A stretch of DNA of 7,603 bases, from positions 1 through 7,603 of the forward strand of contig CAMLCX010000226.1 of assembly GCA_946478635.1 (NCBI GenBank), read 5' to 3'. Under the pieces are notes generated by a model. The model was given only the letters and a program-made list of their open reading frames with translations. It did not search any database and was not told where the DNA came from. The stretch is from an uncultured Pseudomonadota bacterium (GTDB taxonomy: Bacteria > Desulfobacterota_B > Binatia > UBA9968). The position numbers were made by a program, and so were the translations under genes. This document shows positions 6,949-7,603 of the stretch, piece after piece. The stretch's first letter is position 1. Every line of letters begins with the position of its first letter.

Positions 6949-7280
6949 TCAAGATTGTCGTCGCTGGTGTCGCTTCTGGCAATCGAGCGCCTGCTTGGCC
7001 CAGCCCGCGAGCTGTTCCGCGTCTTCGACAATTTCCACCGGGACCTGATAGTAGCTTTTAGCGTTTGTTTGGTATTTGGCCGGAACGGTTTCATTTTGCG
7101 CTTGCGATACTCACTGGCGGTGGATTCGTCGACTTTGAAATAGAGCCGTCCTTGGTGGACGATCCCGAAAAATGTTTCATCGTGGTACAGGCCAAACCCG
7201 CCGAACATCCCCCGCGCTTCGATGTCTTCCAACTCATGCAATTGATCGAGCACGAAATCTTTGAACGAATCGTTTTTCAT
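6949..7280 (-). pseudogene. TfoX N-terminal-domain protein, broken by a single-base deletion
   Basis: From ATG 7280 the product begins MKNDSFKDFVLDQL and contains RGMFGGFGLY (23-32) and FFGIVHQGRLYFKVD (37-51), diagnostic of the TfoX/Sxy N-terminal domain. TfoX regulates competence in gammaproteobacteria; stand-alone small domains like this have no assigned role. After TLK (residue 75) the frame is lost at the A-run opposite 7056-7059. Adding one A restores SYYQVPVEIVEDAEQLAGWA, the family's usual C-terminal part, and a stop at 6949-6951, giving 110 residues. As sequenced the frame instead reads unrelated residues to 6879. An upstream ATG at 7316 is rejected as start because it lies in the TTGAAC repeat array and has no ribosome site. 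A sequencing error or a rare -1 slip on CTA AAA are alternatives to a true mutation. Confidence 0.82.
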
Positions 7281-7308
7281 ACTCTTCGTTCTTGCTTGGG
7301 CGGACGTT

Positions 7309-7399
7309 TTGAACATTTTGAACGACTTGAACGTCGTTAATTTATTCCACGGCCGAGCTTCCGGACACTTTGAACTTTTGAACCCTTGAACTTTTGAAC
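7309..7399. repeat. Phased array of TTGAAC hexamers
   Basis: TTGAAC begins at 7309, 7318 and 7327 (period 9), then after a 43-base step at 7370, 7378, 7386 and 7394 (period exactly 8). Most units are TTTTGAAC or CTTGAAC. The third copy is the loop of the inverted repeat AACGAC-TTGAAC-GTCGTT (7321-7338). The array fills the gap between two minus-strand genes. An 11-base match, TTGAACGTCGT, recurs at 4560-4570 beside the hsdR scrap. Confidence 0.7.
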
Positions 7400-7408
7400 G
7401 AAGCGGTT

Positions 7409-7603
7409 TTATCCCACCGCCAACCCCACCACACCCAGTACCATGGCGCAGGCCCCGGCCAAACGGCGCGGCGCATCGCTCTCGCCGAGCAGGCGCGTGC
7501 CCATCACGGTGCCGATGAGGATGCTGATCTCGCGCGCTGGCGCGACATAGCTCACCGGCGTGAACTGCATCGCCGTGAGCACCAGAATGTAAGCGAGCGG
7601 GAT
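7409..7603 (-). CDS. EamA/DMT family transporter, C-terminal end (5' part outside the window)
   Basis: The minus strand is open from the window edge to TAA at 7409-7411, giving 64 residues. They begin IPLAYILVLTAMQFTPVSYV and continue APAREISILIGTVMGTRLLGE, then a short basic stretch with RRLAG, and a last hydrophobic helix ending VVGLAVG. This is the usual end of a ten-helix drug/metabolite transporter of the EamA type: the penultimate helix with a REISILIGxxxG-like motif, a charged turn (GE...RR), and the final helix. It would be an inner-membrane exporter or exchanger of small metabolites; the substrate cannot be told. No frameshift is seen in the visible part. No clear terminator follows; the TTGAAC array starts 10 bases past the stop. 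Confidence 0.8.
   Translation of the reverse strand: MPLAYILVLTAMQFTPVSYVAPAREISILIGTVMGTRLLGESDAPRRLAGACAMVLGVVGLAVG

Noticed and set aside
7403..7420. Inverted repeat GCGGT / ACCGC over the transporter stop codon
   Set aside because: Five-bp stem with an 8-base loop and no T-run on the minus strand; too weak to call a terminator.
1..7603. CRISPR array, tRNA, rRNA or insertion-sequence transposase
   Set aside because: No spaced long direct repeats, cloverleaf sequence, rRNA motifs or transposase-like protein could be seen on either strand.

Overview
The window is GC-rich, densely coding chromosomal DNA followed by a looser, decaying stretch. It suggests a free-living, GC-rich bacterium, perhaps a deltaproteobacterium-like or related uncultured lineage. 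That placement rests only on overall gene style (double-length UvrA, GFA and TfoX-like proteins, a zeta-type kinase) and is weak.

Positions 1-4122 hold the 3' three quarters of a double-length UvrA: two UvrA units fused head to tail, with the second ATPase domains of the two units a constant 955 residues apart. One base after its stop comes a small DUF983 zinc-ribbon membrane protein (4124-4516), with its Shine-Dalgarno inside the uvrA 3' end, so the two are probably co-transcribed.

From 4517 to 6340 the DNA looks like the footprint of a lost type I restriction-modification locus. A minus-strand hsdR scrap (4549-4758) keeps the N-terminus and the ExK nuclease motif but has lost what lay between. 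A minus-strand hsdM start (6197-6244) lies about 1.4 kb upstream in the hsdM-to-hsdR sense, which is the normal operon order. Between them, on the opposite strand, is an intact toxin-antitoxin-like pair: a Phd/YefM antitoxin with a near-consensus promoter and strong ribosome site (4887-5237), and a zeta-type P-loop kinase with no evident ribosome site (5337-5981).

From 6341 to the end all genes are on the minus strand: a GFA/CENP-V zinc protein broken by a 13-bp insertion that looks like a template-switch event (6341-6764), a TfoX N-terminal-domain protein broken by one missing A (6949-7280), and the C-terminus of an EamA/DMT transporter (7409-7603). Between them lie a palindromic intergenic repeat (6811-6848) and a phased array of TTGAAC hexamers (7309-7399). 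Four of the eight gene-like loci after uvrA are broken, so this is an accessory region under weak selection in which the kinase-antitoxin pair has stayed intact.
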